Origin: Lamellibrachia columna
Taxonomy: Eukaryota; Annelida; Polychaeta; Sabellida; Siboglinidae
Assembly: GCA_963662155.1 (NCBI GenBank)
Contig: OY759271.1
Span: 15,351,084-15,415,083, forward strand
Direction: 5' to 3'
DNA: 64,000 nucleotides
How positions within the stretch are numbered: position 1 is the first letter of the stretch; every line of letters starts with the position of its first letter. Of this stretch, positions 52,006-64,000 are shown in pieces. A program made the translations under genes and the position numbers. The notes under the pieces were generated by a model that saw only the letters and a program-made list of their open reading frames with translations, was not told the origin of the DNA and searched no databases.

Positions 52006-53022
52006 TTACGTAAATGCATTTATAAAGTCATCCTTGTTGTCCGTGATTGCACGTAGCCTATTTCCCATTGCGGTCATTGCAGCAGAGGACAATTTGGCGA
52101 GGAGATTGGTATCGGGCACGAAGTAGTCTGACTGAGTTTTATCCTCCAGTGACCGACATAGTCGATGGAGGACAGCGATCAGCCTCGGAACAAGCTTACT
52201 CTGTTTCCAACTAGAAACGTTCCTCACTTCATGCAAGAGCGCCGTCTTCAGGTTGTAAGACGTCAGACCTTCCAGTTCGGTTTGTCTCTTGAGCATAATT
52301 TTCAGAATGCGCAGGACCATCTTACGACAGCCACCGTCTCTGTCCATGCCATGGAACAGCGCCTTCTCCTCTAAGGACGACGACTTGCGCCACGCTTTGC
52401 TTGTCTGCGGACCCGGGGTTTTTGGTGGTTTCGCTACAAAAACGCATTTCTGTCCGCCTACTAGAATCTCGTACCCCAGAACGACATCGACAGAATACAT
52501 CACAATACCACTACGATTCATTCTGCACGTGTCCATCTGTACCGACGGTCCGCTGCGTCTAAGTTTCGTCACCTCTGACATCTCTCCATGGTTATTGATG
52601 ATTTGCTGCAAGATGCCGAAGAAGTTGTCTAGCGACTCGACAGGCAGAAGGAAGCCTTTGTCGTCCAGTAGATTCGGATCCATGAGCAGACCAGCTTTTT
52701 CATCGGCCATCTTTAGAGAGTAATACCCCGGGGAGCGATATACGGGCGTCAGATTTCGACTGATGTCGGGAGGTTGAATAACCACAATGTCGAAATCCAT
52801 ATTGGTGTACGGCACAACCACCCCTTGATAAACACTCCCTGTGTATTCAATTCGGGAGCACATACCTTGTGCCCGAAGGTTGGCTTCCAGGTAGTTGGTA
52901 TACACTTTGAAACGTTTTTTAGCTTTTTTTATACGACTTGTCGGATACCGGGCGTATTTACGGTGGAAGTTTTGCAGCAACGTCTTAATTTCCGGTTGAT
53001 CGTGCCACAGTTGTTCAGCCAT
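52006..53022 (-). CDS. cGAS-like receptor 1 (Mab-21 domain nucleotidyltransferase)
   Basis: A 338-residue intronless CDS. Family role: Mab-21/cGAS-like nucleotidyltransferases, of which cGAS-like receptors (cGLRs) sense foreign RNA or DNA in the cytosol and make cyclic dinucleotides for STING-type receptors. Visible are an N-terminal helix, TGSVYQG (Gly62-Ser63, nucleotide-binding GS motif), MDFDIVV (Asp76 and Asp78, metal binding) and YSVDVVLGYEI (Asp179, third acidic residue), so the catalytic triad is intact. The C-terminal lobe has CRKMVLRILKI, LTSYNLKTALLHEV and DYFVPDTNLL, typical of Mab-21 proteins. No cGAS-style zinc thumb is evident. A splice acceptor lies 20 nt upstream of the ATG, so a noncoding first exon is expected. 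A catalytically active cGLR is likely, but ligand and product cannot be read from sequence; a Mab-21-like protein without cyclase activity is the alternative. Confidence 0.88.
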   Translation of the reverse strand: MAEQLWHDQPEIKTLLQNFHRKYARYPTSRIKKAKKRFKVYTNYLEANLRAQGMCSRIEYTGSVYQGVVVPYTNMDFDIVVIQPPDISRNLTPVYRSPGYYSLKMADEKAGLLMDPNLLDDKGFLLPVESLDNFFGILQQIINNHGEMSEVTKLRRSGPSVQMDTCRMNRSGIVMYSVDVVLGYEILVGGQKCVFVAKPPKTPGPQTSKAWRKSSSLEEKALFHGMDRDGGCRKMVLRILKIMLKRQTELEGLTSYNLKTALLHEVRNVSSWKQSKLVPRLIAVLHRLCRSLEDKTQSDYFVPDTNLLAKLSSAAMTAMGNRLRAITDNKDDFINAFT

Positions 53023-53060
53023 TTTGGCTGGTCATGCAGGGCCTACAAAGTAAAAGTAAT
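53020..53060 (-). promoter_or_regulatory. cGAS-like gene 1: splice acceptor, 20-nt leader and overlapping uORF
   Basis: The acceptor TTTTACTTTGTAG ends at 53043; the exon starts at 53042, exactly 20 nt before the ATG. Inside the leader an ATG at -13 in weak context opens a 6-codon uORF that ends (TGA) at +5 to +7, overlapping the main start. The main ATG has a strong context (A at -3, G at +4). Confidence 0.6.
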
Positions 53061-53704
53061 TCATTGAAATGTGACAACACCATGAAAGTGCGTGAGGGTG
53101 TGCGTGTGCGTGTGTTCCTGCGTGCGTGCTTGTGTGAGCCTGTGTGTGTGTGTGTGCCTGCATGCACGTGTGTTTTGGTTCATGTGCGGAGAGTTGCAAA
53201 CAAAGACACACTGTAAATGCGCAGCTATATTCACATGCAATAAACTATCGCTGGCCTAATGCAATAGAAACATCACCTGAAAAAGAGTCAAGGACTACCT
53301 AAACCCAATCGCCTTGTCCCTAGCTTTACAACATAGATGTTTACATATTCACTAAGCAGATTACTAAATAGTTTATTTCTAACCAGAAACTAAAATATTC
53401 GTTTCAGGTAGGCGCCTACCCTGAACTCAAGCTAACTGAGCATCGGTCTGAGCATCGCAGTAGTAACATGAAAATCAACACAGAGGTTATTATGTGGATT
53501 GAAATCACGTCCATAATGCCAACAGTAAACACAAATGATGTGTGTGTATATATCCACGTCCATAATGCCAAAGATAAACACAAATTATATATATTGAAGA
53601 ACATTAATAAGAACAGAATACATTATAAATTACGTTATTGAAGTGGCGGCCTCTTGTTGCGGATATACACGTTATTCAAGTGGCGGCCTCTTGCGGAAAA
53701 CATA
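53061..53704. other. Upstream of cGAS-like gene 1
   Basis: Expected to contain the 5' UTR intron and possibly the promoter of cGAS-like gene 1. A loose GTGTG-rich stretch occurs at 53090-53180, and a tandem duplication of about 40 bp (GTTATT.AAGTGGCGGCCTCTTG) at about 53632-53695. Confidence 0.45.
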
Positions 53705-54660
53705 TGTTGTGATTTAACAAGATTGCCACCCCAAACAACAAGTTCTAGATGGCAAGTGGACAAGGAAGCCATTGGCTTACCGAGAGTCCAACAATTTTCT
53801 CATCTATGTGTAGCCCGCCCTTATCAAATATCTGTCAATTCTATTTTTAAACATATTCACACTACTAGCATTAACACAATCATTTGGCAATTTGTTCCAT
53901 TCATTTATCACCCTCTGTGAGAAAGAGTACTTTCTCATGTCCAACCTACACTGCTCCTTAACTAATGCTTCTTTGTGTCCTCTGGTTCTACTGCCTTCTT
54001 TAAGTTTGAAGAACATATTCCTATCAACATCCTCATAACCATTCACTATTTTAAACACTTCTATTTGGTCTCCTCTTAGCCTCCTGGTCTCTAGTGTTGT
54101 CAACCCACACTGTAATAAGCAACTTTCGTAACTAAGGTCTCTCAATTCTGGAATCATTTTAGTTGCTCTTCGTTGTATTCTTTCTAGCTTGTCTATGTCC
54201 TTTTTACGATATGGCCTCCACACTTGAATACAATATTCCAAATGTGGTCTAACTATTGCTTTGTACAGGGGTACAATTAGCTGTTTCTCCTTATATATAA
54301 TAGTTCTCCTAATTAGCCCTAGAATTTGATTTCCTTTCGAAGCAGCAATCCCACATTGCTCTGAAACTTCCATGTCATCACTAAATGTTACTCCTAAGTC
54401 CTTTTCTTGTGTGGTTCTACCTAGTACAGCATCCCCCATTTTATATTCTTCGTCCATGATTCCATGTCCTATGTGTATACATTTACACTTCCCAAAATTG
54501 AATAACATTTGTTATTTTAACTAATTTATCTAGATCATCCTGTAAACTTTGTTTATCTGTATCATTAGTAACCTTTCTGAATACTTTTATGTCATCTGCA
54601 AATTTGAGTACTTTGCTAGATATGTCATCTTCCAAATCGTTTATATATATATTTTTTGTG
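53705..54660 (-). mobile_element. CR1/L2-group LINE, 3' third
   Basis: Minus strand. Begins at YINDLEDDI.SKVLKFADDIKVFR (FADD catalytic box), continues after one frameshift near 54500 with NFGKCKCIHIGHG, DLGVTFSDDMEVSEQC, YKAIVRPHLEYCIQVW and RRATKMIPELRDLSYE, and ends YLIRAGYT plus a 3' UTR finishing TTGTTAAATC. 5'-truncated just before the FADD box. It is the longest copy of the family also seen at 22.7, 25.6 and 41.0 kb. Confidence 0.88.
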
Positions 54661-54904
54661 GATTCGTTAGAGAACATTAATTTTAGTTCGGAGTGTGATT
54701 TCAAGAGATGGTATGCAGAACATTTAAATAGCACTAACTTGGGTCCCTGCAGGTATAAGCAGAAGAAGAAGGCCAAAACGAACACGGAGAAGGACTGGAG
54801 GCAGAGGGAAACCAAGTGGGATGGAGTTCCTGGAATATGGTGTAGAGATGTAGAGTTTATTCCTCGATATTCGGGGCATCTTCAGATGTTACCGTGTGGA
54901 TGTA
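54661..54904. other. Spacer with a weak exon-like stretch
   Basis: After CCCTGCAG at about 54754 the plus strand is open and basic (YKQKKKAKTNTEKDWRQRETKWDG). No donor or domain was identified; not called as a gene. Confidence 0.25.
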
Positions 54905-55975
54905 TGCACTGACCAGGGTGACGTTGCCGAGTGGCGATATGCACCGACCAGGGTGAAGTTACCGAGTGGCCATATGCACCGACCAGAGTGAAGTTACCAA
55001 ATGGCCATATGCACCGACCAGGGTGAAGTTAACAAGTGGCCATATGCACCGACCAGGGTGAAGTTACCGAGTGGCCATATGCACCGACCAGGGTGAAGTT
55101 ACCAAGTGGCCATATGCACCGACCAGGGTGAAGCTACTGAGTGGCCATATGCATTGACCAGTGTGAACTTATTAAGTGGCCACATGCACCGACCAGGGTG
55201 AAGTTACTGAGTGGTCATATGTACCAACTAGAGTGAAGTTACTAAATGGCCATAAGCACCGACTAGGGTGAAGTCACTAAGTGGCCATATGAAATGACTA
55301 GGGTGAAGTTACTAAGTGGCCATATGCACCGACTAGAGTGAAGTTATTAAGTGGCCATATGCACCAACTAGAGTGAAGTTACTAAGTGGCCATATGCACC
55401 GACTAGAGTGAAGTTATTAAGTGGCCATATGCACCAACTAGAGTGAAGTTACTAAGTGGCCATATGCACCAACTAGAGTGAAGTTACTAAGTGGCCATAT
55501 GCAACGACTAGAGTGAAGTTACTAAGTGGCCATATGCACCAACTAGAGTGAAGTTACTAAGTGGCCATATGCACCGACTAGAGTGAAGTTACTAAGTGGC
55601 CATATGCACCAACTAGAGTGAATTTACTAAGTGTCCATATGCACCGATTAGAGTGAAGTTATTAAGTGGCCTGATGCACTGACTAGGGTGAAGTTACTAA
55701 GTGGCCATATGCACTGACTAGGGTGAAGTTATTAAGTGGCCTGATGCACTGACTAGGGTAAAGTTACTAAGTGGCCATATGCACTGACTAGGGTAAAGTT
55801 ACTAAGTGGCCATATGCACTGACTAGGGTAAAGTTACTAAGTGTCCATATGCACTGACTAGAGTGAAGTTATTAAGTGGCCATATGCACTGACTAGGGTG
55901 AAGTTATTAAGTGGCCTGATGCACTGACTAGGGTGAAGTTACTAAGTGGCCTGATGCACTGACTAGGGTGCAAAG
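54905..55975. repeat. 35-bp minisatellite, about 30 copies
   Basis: The unit contains GGGTGAAGTTACTAAGTGGC and CATATGCACCGACTA, repeating every 35 bp. Copies change along the array: GACCAGGGTG and TTACCGAGTG types on the left, AACTAGAGTG / TTACTAAGTG in the middle, CTGACTAGGGTG with CTGATGC variants on the right. Confidence 0.95.
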
Positions 55976-56110
55976 AAGATAAGTAAGCATGATTTCAAGA
56001 TAACAAAACCTAAATTTTTTCCTGGCACTTCATGATTTTTTTTATGTATATAGAGATGAATAATAAATGAAGATTTTGGCCAACATTTACTGAAACGACA
56101 TTACTCCATG
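55976..56110. other. Spacer with decayed dispersed repeat
   Basis: TAGAGATGAATAATAAATGAAG...GGCCAACAT resembles 41640-41680 and 56440-56480. Confidence 0.4.
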
Positions 56111-56112
56111 TG

Positions 56113-56350
56113 GGTCAATTTGAGTTTTGATAGCAATGTTGCCATGATATGGCATTTTATAAGAACATTTGGTTAGGATGGTGCCTTCTAAATTTTTGCA
56201 GTCTTTGTGTATAAAGACCCTTGTGGGTCAATTTGGGTTTTGATAGCAATGTTGCCATGATATGGCATTTTATAAGAACATTTGGTTAGGATGGTGCCTT
56301 CTCAATGTTTGCAGTCTGTGTGTAAAGACCCTTTTTGGTCAAATTTGAGT
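56113..56350. repeat. About 108-bp tandem duplication
   Basis: Two copies of TGTGGGTCAATTTG..TTTTGATAGCAATG through TTGCAGTCTNTGTGTAAAGACCC, with a third partial copy beginning TTTGGTCAAATTTGAGTTTTGAT. Confidence 0.88.
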
Positions 56351-58680
56351 TTTGATAATAATTGTGCTAATTGTGCTGCTGACATAGCAGTTACTGTGTC
56401 CGGTATTTAAGCAATTTCCACGGCCCCTGTTTGCCTTTTTATAGAGATAAATAATAAATTAACATGTTGGCATAGTCTTAATGAAGTGACAATACTCCTT
56501 TTGTGTCAAATATTAAACGTTGTCTAAATTGAGCTAAAATGTCTACCGTTAATAGAGTATAGACTAACACATAGAATATTTTCAAAAGGAAAAGGGGAAC
56601 ACTGAAGTGCAATATTTTATTAGCACTTCCCCAGTACAACCATAACATGTACAGTTATACATATTAATGGCCTATATGAATTATTTGTATTTTGTTGTTA
56701 CATATCATTGAAAAACGAAATGAATCCATTCATATCGAGCAATAGGTTCAAAAACTAATTTAACAGCAATTAAGTTAAGCTCGATATAGTATCGCAGTAG
56801 GCCTATATAGAAATATATACTACAATTCTGCAAGATCATAATCGAAGCTACCACATATACTAATGCCTACTCATATATACATTTATTGTTATTTTTATTA
56901 TTGCATAAAAATATTCTATATTATTCTGTATTATTTATGATAGGATTATTTTTGTCATGTACTATATTTTAGAACAATTATTGTTGGTGTGGTTTTAGCG
57001 TAATCATAACTTTAAATCCTATTAAAACCACACCAACTAAATCCTATTAAAACCACACCAACAATATATGTTCTCAGGTGTAGACCATGACAAAAATTTT
57101 TTAATAAAATAGTCCTGCCATAAATAATATATGACATTTTGTTAATGTAATAATAAATTATTAAATAATAATAAATAAATATACAAATGTTCACATCAGC
57201 ATATTATAAAAAGGCTACTGTAAAAAAATTGTTTTGTGTTCTGTGCTAGTAACATATCATCAGTGTGTTTGTAGTCCTGACTAAATTCGGCAACCAATTC
57301 CACAGATTGCGATCACCGTACGTGACCGTCTGCGAAATAGTTTTGTTACCAACACGAACAAGTCACTCCACGTCATTTAAAATCATACAACATGTCTGGA
57401 CAACACGTGCATATATTAGGTGTACCTTATAAGGTATACCTCAAGACCAGGACGGTCAACACTAGGCAATGGTTTATTACAGTGCTCACGAAGACGTGAC
57501 CATGACGTACGTGGTTTGGAACCTTGGCTCGCGCCCACACAATCATATGATAACAATTACAATGTGTACAACATAATTGTCCACCCCCGTTAAACACCTA
57601 CATGCAGGAATAAAATAGGAAATAATATGTCTTGGACGACACACCAGGACTGAAGTGCTCGTACAACAATAAATAAAAAGGGCCGACATAGTCTCATAAT
57701 GTAAACGTGGACACCTTACATATATACTGCGTAGTCACAGAATGGAGATATACAGCTGAAACCCACGAATGAAACCCGCATCAGAAGAGTCGTTCTCGCG
57801 ACTTAAAACAAATCTCCTACCTAGTCCGTACGAGAACACATACAAATAATGATGCAGTGGAGATCTGTACCGGAACCAGTCAAACGCCCCGGCTTCGAGA
57901 GAGACGCACCGAACCGACTACTTCGTTCACCGTTGAAAGCCGAAGTCTGGCCGCGTGAGCCGATTCAACCAATTAAAGAAACGTTGATGACCCAATTTCC
58001 GGGAAATGTGCTTCTTTTCATGCGATGTGTTTTATTATTCAATTAGTTATACATGAGTCAGTCAGTTTTTATTTATGCGTGATCCTCGACAATTGTTTAG
58101 TCTGTTCTGCTTGGTTAAACTGGTGAACATAAAATTGGTATGCCTGTCTGTATAATTATTGTGCTATCTTTTCTTTTCTTGTTTGATCAAATCTCACATT
58201 TCCCACGTCTATTCTTTGTACACCTCTACGTCTGTGATTTCCAGATGTCTACACCAACGTTTAGCCATCCTTTGTGTAGGAATGACTGAATGATGGAGTT
58301 TCTGGGAAATTAGGTCGTTTCTGTTACCAGCGGCAGTGGCGCGTGTTACTTCCGGCTTGGTTGAAGCAACGAACAAAAAGCAGTTCACCCTGTTCTGCTC
58401 TGTTGATTTTCAGTAGGCGTTGTTGTAATAGTTATTCGAGATTTCATATTTCAAATGGTGACAGGACAATATACCCTCCGGACATTACCCGTCTGGGAAT
58501 CAGCTTCTGGACATTAACCACCTAGTTGTGGTCTTTTTGAGGTCTTAGGATTAGCTTCAAGGGAAACGTTTATTCCATTTAGGAATTATTCTAGGGTTAG
58601 GTTATTATTATGATCTAGATTAGGCGTTAGGAGTAAGATTCCTTCGGTTTTAGTTGAAAGCATACACTGTCTTAATGTGT
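56351..58680. other. Intergenic, little recognised
   Basis: AT-rich. At 56980-57064 a direct repeat AAATCCTATTAAAACCACAC (two copies) is preceded by its partial inverse TTGTTGGTGTGGTTTTAG, giving a possible hairpin. No gene was recognised; a 65-codon plus-strand frame (57849-58046) has no family resemblance. Segment 58282-58340 resembles 50545-50600. Confidence 0.45.
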
Positions 58681-58724
58681 TTGATCGGGGGGGGGGGTTT
58701 GCATTACTCCCTAGGACATTAGTC

Positions 58725-58885
58725 CCGTTGGGATATTGTCCAGAGGTAATGTCCAAGGGGCAATGTCCAGAAGGGTAATGTCCAGGGGGTAAAGTCCAGA
58801 AGGGTAAAGTCCAGGGGGTAAAGTCCAGAAAGGTAATGTCCAAGGGGCAATGTCCAGAAGGGTAATGTCCAGGGGGTAAAATCCT
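58725..58885. repeat. 14-15-bp degenerate repeat (GGTAATGTCCAG type)
   Basis: About eleven copies of AATGTCCAGAAGGGT / AAAGTCCAGGGGGT, preceded by a G10 run at about 58687. Frames through it on the minus strand (TLPFWTLPPG) are repeat by-products. Confidence 0.9.
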
Positions 58886-61175
<2,290 letters not shown>

Positions 61176-61186
61176 ATGTATGTATG

Positions 61187-61220
<34 letters not shown>

Positions 61221-61280
61221 TGTATGTATGTATGTATGTATGTATGTATGTATGTATGTATGTATGTATGTATGTATGTT
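61176..61280. repeat. (GTAT)n microsatellite
   Basis: About 25 TGTA units with one TATATA interruption near 61188. Confidence 0.96.
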
Positions 61281-61814
61281 TCTCTCTTCTTCGGGACTGT
61301 GACGCACTGTGGTGACTACATGCAACGTGAATGTTGTGCAGGTTAAAATCGGGATAACATTTGTGCTAAGTCCTTAAACATTCAGCGTGATCGTCTGTTG
61401 CTGGCGGCTCGTCAGTTACGGAAGCTTTTCTTTAAAGCCACCCACAATACATAACTGTCTCGGTGTAGTGACACTGAAGAACCATCTAGAAGAAATTGGT
61501 TTAGACATAGACTGGACATTATAGTCGCCGCCAACACAACAGAGCATTATGACAACAATAAGGATCAGAGGCTAACTGGATGGAGTCTCGCGAGATAATT
61601 TAATTTGAATTCATAGAAGAGTTGACAACTGTCACATGTTGACAGCCTAATAATTGCAAAACAATTTTTTTTTAATTAACCTACACTATACAAAGTAACG
61701 GACACGTTATGACAGTCCCATATGAGTCGATGTCTTCCTCTTTTCCTTTTACCAAATGCATGTCATTAAAATGTTGATATTCATATTTAAGTTGACCACA
61801 AGTGTCAATGAAGA
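61281..61814. other. 3' flank of cGAS-like gene 2
   Basis: About 530 bp without a recognised gene, holding the expected 3' UTR of the minus-strand gene. No clear AATAAA within the first 150 nt past the stop. Confidence 0.45.
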
Positions 61815-62837
61815 TTATTTCAGTTCAAACAGTCCCCTGAAGACAGGCTCAAGGCGCAAGATACGCTCCAGTCTGTATCTAATGTTTTCGATAGTCATGG
61901 GCGCAATTCCATCGAGGAGATTGATCTGTGGAACGAAGTAGTGCGGCTGACAACCTTGCTCCATGGCTCGGTATAGACGACGGAGGACGCCGATGAACCT
62001 CGGACCGAGCTCAGACTGGCTCCAGTTGCTAACTTCCTTCATCTCGTAGAAGAGCGCCGTCTTAAGATGATATGACGTCAACTTCTTCAGACCGTCTTCT
62101 CGGTTACGTACAACTTTGAGGATGCGCAAGACGTGCCTGCGACAACCCTTGTCACTGTCCATGCCGCCGAACAGCGACTTCTCGTCCAGAGAGAACGACA
62201 GACGCCACGTATCCTTCTCCTGCGCCTGCTTCCCGTCGGCCGTTTTGAGCTGCTTGGCTACAAATATTCGCTTTCGCGGACCTAGCTGTACCTCGTGCGC
62301 GAGAACGACATCGACGGAATACCACGGCACGTCTTTCCCTCGGGACACGTCCATCTGGATAGCCGGGCCGTGCCGTCGGAGTGTCACGTCACGCAACCGG
62401 TCTGAGTGTTTGTTGATGATTTTCTGCAACGTGCCGTAAAATCGGTCGACAGTTTTAATGGGAGAAAGACAGCGGTTGTCGCCGAGAGCATCCTTAAACA
62501 CGTCGGGTCCAGTTCCCACGCCTGCAACCTTCAGCTTGTAATAGCCGGGATTGCGCGCTGGTACGGGTGTTAGATCCTGACTCCCGGCAGTCCGGATCAC
62601 CATGATGTCGAATTCGAGGTCGTTCGATACCTTCACTCCCTCGTACGAACTGCCGGTGTATTCGATGCGGGAACATTTCCCCTGCGCCCGCAGCTCGCTG
62701 GCGATGAGTTCCGTGTACTCCGTGTGTCGTTGTTTGGCCTCAACAATTTCCTTCTGTGGCTGGCGGGCGTGTTTCTCGTGAAACTCTCGCAGCAGCTTCG
62801 TTGTTTCCGGTTTATCGTGCCAGGCTAGTTTGTCCAT
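61815..62837 (-). CDS. cGAS-like receptor 2 (Mab-21 domain nucleotidyltransferase)
   Basis: A 340-residue intronless CDS, paralogue of cGAS-like gene 1 (shared WHDxPE, LRAQGxCSRIEYTGS, GYYxLK, YSVDVVL, LTSYxLKTAL, HYFVPQINLL). Nucleotidyltransferase signature intact: TGSSYEG (Gly62-Ser63), LEFDIMV (Glu75 and Asp77) and WYSVDVVLAHEV (Asp176). The family includes cytosolic nucleic-acid sensors that make cyclic dinucleotides; a product cannot be assigned here. The first acidic residue is Glu here and Asp in gene 1, as in different cGAS-like enzymes. Codon use is GC-rich relative to the flanks. A splice acceptor lies exactly 20 nt upstream of the ATG. A nearly identical partial copy, amplified into a tandem array, lies at 33893-34445, so the gene has been copied recently. 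Confidence 0.88.
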   Translation of the reverse strand: MDKLAWHDKPETTKLLREFHEKHARQPQKEIVEAKQRHTEYTELIASELRAQGKCSRIEYTGSSYEGVKVSNDLEFDIMVIRTAGSQDLTPVPARNPGYYKLKVAGVGTGPDVFKDALGDNRCLSPIKTVDRFYGTLQKIINKHSDRLRDVTLRRHGPAIQMDVSRGKDVPWYSVDVVLAHEVQLGPRKRIFVAKQLKTADGKQAQEKDTWRLSFSLDEKSLFGGMDSDKGCRRHVLRILKVVRNREDGLKKLTSYHLKTALFYEMKEVSNWSQSELGPRFIGVLRRLYRAMEQGCQPHYFVPQINLLDGIAPMTIENIRYRLERILRLEPVFRGLFELK

Positions 62838-62872
62838 CTTTCATCCGTGAAATCTACCTACAAACAAGAATC
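62835..62872 (-). promoter_or_regulatory. cGAS-like gene 2: splice acceptor, 20-nt leader and overlapping uORF
   Basis: The acceptor GATTCTTGTTTGTAG ends at 62858; the exon begins at 62857, 20 nt before the ATG as in gene 1. An ATG at -7 in weak context opens a 10-codon uORF in the same relative frame as in gene 1, ending at TAA +24 to +26. The main start has A at -3 and G at +4. Confidence 0.6.
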
Positions 62873-62913
62873 GAATATGAATTTATTTACATTGTTTATA
62901 CATAAAGAAACAT

Positions 62914-62996
<83 letters not shown>

Positions 62997-63021
62997 CCCA
63001 CGCACGCACGCACGCACGCAC
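62914..63021. repeat. (CGCA)n microsatellite
   Basis: About 26 ACGC units with two ACCC variants; alternating purine-pyrimidine over most of its length. It would lie inside the 5' UTR intron or promoter region of cGAS-like gene 2. Confidence 0.96.
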
Positions 63022-63660
63022 CCACTCATCCCTACGATTTGATCCGTTCCGTGTTGTTAATAAATTGCAACACATTTTAGCAGCTATTCATTGAGAGAAA
63101 AAAACTTCGGAAAATGGTAATGGTAAACTAATGGGTGACTAAGCTTGCCCCCCCCCCGGCCTCCCCCTTTGTAAGATTCCAGATACGCCAATGGAGACAT
63201 CAAAAGAAATGGTGTACGTGCGTTTGGTGTGCGTGCTCGGAAAAATGTAAGACATTTTACGTACCACTAGACCGAGTGTGATATGGTATGAATGATTATG
63301 AGTATAACGATTCTCGATAATACTATTCTACGCTATCCTGTGTAGCTACTAGCTAGTTAATCAAGACAACGTTGTGGGTCGAACTAGAAATCTTCTGTAT
63401 ATGTTTGGTTTCGATTACGTTCGTTAGAACCGATGTAAAAAATTAAATGTACGTGCACGTAGTTGTACGTGCACGTAGTTGCGCTGTAAGTTGTGAAGAG
63501 ATTCATCAGACTGATGATTGCAATTTATTAATATTTTAATCGTTTTTCACAGTCGATTTTACCTTTTTTCTGTGTGACTTATATACAAAATTCAGCTGCA
63601 CTCATCAGACTGACCACACCTAGATGGTTATGACGACATCAGATGAGCCGCCCACGGAGA
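63022..63660. other. Upstream of cGAS-like gene 2, nothing recognised
   Basis: Contains a duplicated GTACGTGCACGTAGTT (63450-63480) and two ATCAGACTGA words. The upstream exon of cGAS-like gene 2 is expected somewhere here or beyond the window, but could not be identified. Confidence 0.4.
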
Positions 63661-63769
63661 GACCGTGGCCGGGGGTGGGGGGGGGGGGGTGGGGGGGTGT
63701 TGAAAGTATCGACGTCAATAAACTCAGGTACAAAAATGTATATTTCAACAGGGGGCACACCAGCGCATG

Positions 63770-64000
63770 ATGACTACCGTGCCACCTTGTAGTCCTTGTC
63801 ATGCAGTCCGGTGAAGGCAGCCAACAGCTGTCGAAACGTCGCAAAGAAAAATTGACTGTGAAAACGAGTAAAAGATTAATGGATAAGGGAGGCTTGCTGA
63901 TGCGCCACGACGCGGATGAGAATCTGCGAGACGATAATAAATTTGGCTGGCGAGACCCCGTCGTTGACCGTAGGCGGCGTAGACAAAACACGGTTCTTAC
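63770..64000. mobile_element. Possible retroelement fragment at the window edge
   Basis: GTGAAGGCAGCCAACAGC followed by TGTCGAAACGTC resembles a 'GA(A)GG...TCGAAACGTC' motif that I associate with retroelement ends (Penelope-like or LINE). A polyG stretch precedes it (about 63674-63697). No polymerase residues are visible before the window ends. Confidence 0.25.

Noticed and set aside
63620..63991. A 123-codon minus-strand protein at the window end
   Set aside because: It runs through polyC/G and low-complexity sequence and has no recognisable domain; the region looks more like a retroelement edge.

Overview
The window looks like a piece of a metazoan nuclear genome, most probably a marine protostome of the lophotrochozoan kind (mollusc, annelid or brachiopod grade). 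The evidence is spliced innexin genes with GT-AG introns, intronless-CDS Mab-21/cGAS-like genes, CR1-type and RTE-type LINEs, a tRNA-derived SINE family, and a very high load of micro- and minisatellites. I cannot name the species. No bacterial operon, CRISPR array, rRNA gene or standalone tRNA was seen.

Layout. 1-4.9 kb: intergenic DNA with five tandem-repeat blocks. 5.06-5.64 kb: first coding exon of innexin A, behind a TATA-like box. 5.6-9.6 kb: intergenic, with four long (TA)n tracts, a SINE and a LINE C-terminal fragment. 10.11-29.68 kb: innexin B (three exons, 406 aa), whose 18-kb first intron holds large minisatellites (61, 42, 29 and 30 bp units). 29.7-36.2 kb: intergenic, with a 63-bp repeat, a LINE fragment, and two broken copies of cGAS-like genes, one amplified into a 98-bp tandem array. 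36.67-40.90 kb: innexin C, a close paralogue of B with the same exon structure, carrying a LINE 3' end in its 3' UTR. 42.8-47.6 kb: a LINE split by a second, nearly full-length LINE. 48.6-50.5 kb: 5' half of a CR1-type LINE (zinc finger, esterase, endonuclease start). 52.0-53.0 kb: cGAS-like receptor gene 1 on the minus strand. 53.7-54.7 kb: LINE 3' end. 54.9-56.0 kb: 35-bp minisatellite. 61.8-62.8 kb: cGAS-like receptor gene 2 on the minus strand. The remainder is repeats and unassigned DNA.

How the parts relate. Innexins B and C arose by a segmental duplication that can be followed from about 9.65-30.0 kb onto 36.24-41.6 kb, including promoter, introns and a shared SINE. The two cGAS-like genes are paralogues of each other. 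They share intact nucleotidyltransferase residues and the same 5' design: a splice acceptor exactly 20 nt before the ATG, with a short upstream ATG overlapping the start. Remnants of both cGAS-like genes lie between the two innexin genes, so channel genes and second-messenger synthase genes have been shuffled together at this locus. Whether they act together (nucleotide messenger made by the enzyme, passed through innexin channels) is a hypothesis; the sequence shows only proximity and shared duplication history.

Limits. All family calls come from reading motifs by eye. Repeat boundaries are accurate to a few bases at best, and LINE clade names are tentative.
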